A stretch of DNA of 8,782 nucleotides from Puniceicoccales bacterium (GTDB lineage: Bacteria > Verrucomicrobiota > Verrucomicrobiia > Opitutales > UBA953), in NCBI GenBank assembly GCA_031289285.1, contig JAITPT010000210.1, forward strand, positions 1-8,782, in the 5' to 3' direction. The notes beneath the pieces are model-generated. The model ran no database searches. It was not told the DNA's origin and saw nothing but the letters and a program-made list of their open reading frames with translations. The translations under genes were made by a program, and so were the position numbers. This document shows positions 8,656-8,782 of the stretch, one piece after another (positions within the stretch are counted from its first letter, which is position 1; each line of letters starts with the position of its first letter).

Positions 8656-8782
8656 TCACAGCCCTTTTACGGCGGCGACTACGGCTTCTTTGGTGATGCC
8701 GGTTTCGCGCAGGGCAATCGGGCCGGGGGCGCTTAGGCCAAAGGTGTCGTTGCCGATGACCTTGCCGGCGAGACCGACGTAT
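8656..8782 (-). CDS. tkt: Transketolase, C-terminal 41 residues
   Basis: The end of a gene that continues beyond the right edge. The visible part reads YVGLAGKVIGNDTFGLSAPG, then PIALRETGITKEAVVAAVKGL and a TGA stop. The pattern (Y-x-G-x-x-G-x-VIG-x-x-x-FG-x-SAPG, then a short helix with G(I/F)T) is the typical C-terminus of transketolase. That enzyme is a thiamine diphosphate-dependent transferase which moves two-carbon units between sugar phosphates in the non-oxidative pentose phosphate pathway. The C-terminal domain is not catalytic, so active-site residues cannot be checked here. Dihydroxyacetone or 1-deoxyxylulose-5-phosphate synthases are less likely because of the SAPG motif. The 226-residue gene follows 45 bases downstream on the same strand. 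Confidence 0.85.
   Translation of the reverse strand, partial: YVGLAGKVIGNDTFGLSAPGPIALRETGITKEAVVAAVKGL

Overview
The window looks like chromosomal DNA of a GC-rich bacterium from the Verrucomicrobiota (perhaps Opitutales). That placement is an inference from three things: the style of the SecA and aspartate kinase sequences, start codons that mostly lack a Shine-Dalgarno sequence, and a secreted protein of a kind common in the PVC group. Nothing in the window fixes the species.

Layout from left to right. The left edge (1-113, minus strand) holds the first 37 codons of a REP-associated tyrosine transposase (Y1/HUH family), with a GGGACAG-type palindrome just upstream. That palindrome also sits where the terminator of the next gene should be. 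At 215-1438 (minus) is a secreted protein of unknown function. It has two related small beta-rich modules around an Ala-rich linker and a helical segment, and its mRNA leader is almost pure A/C. The 480-base gap at 1439-1920 has no gene but is full of palindromes, including a 91-base imperfect hairpin and a cluster of three small hairpins next to the lysC stop. Aspartate kinase (1921-3144, minus) is divergent from a stand-alone peptide/nickel-type ABC transporter ATPase (3315-4409, plus). A short gap with a 21-base tandem duplication separates the ATPase from the convergent secA (4584-7646, minus). Upstream of secA are a 14-base tandem repeat and two further inverted repeats (7647-7929). An unrecognised 226-residue protein follows (7930-8610, minus), and the right edge carries the C-terminus of transketolase (8656-8782, minus).

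How the genes relate. They do not form one pathway. LysC starts the aspartate-family amino acid route, SecA drives protein export (the secreted 407-residue protein would be a client), and transketolase belongs to the pentose phosphate pathway. Only the 226-residue gene is close enough to its upstream neighbour, transketolase (45 bases), to be plausibly co-transcribed. I found no convincing new multi-gene system. The most interesting signals are the transposase/palindrome pair at the left edge, the altered SecA C-terminal tail, and the repeat-rich, SD-less gene leaders.
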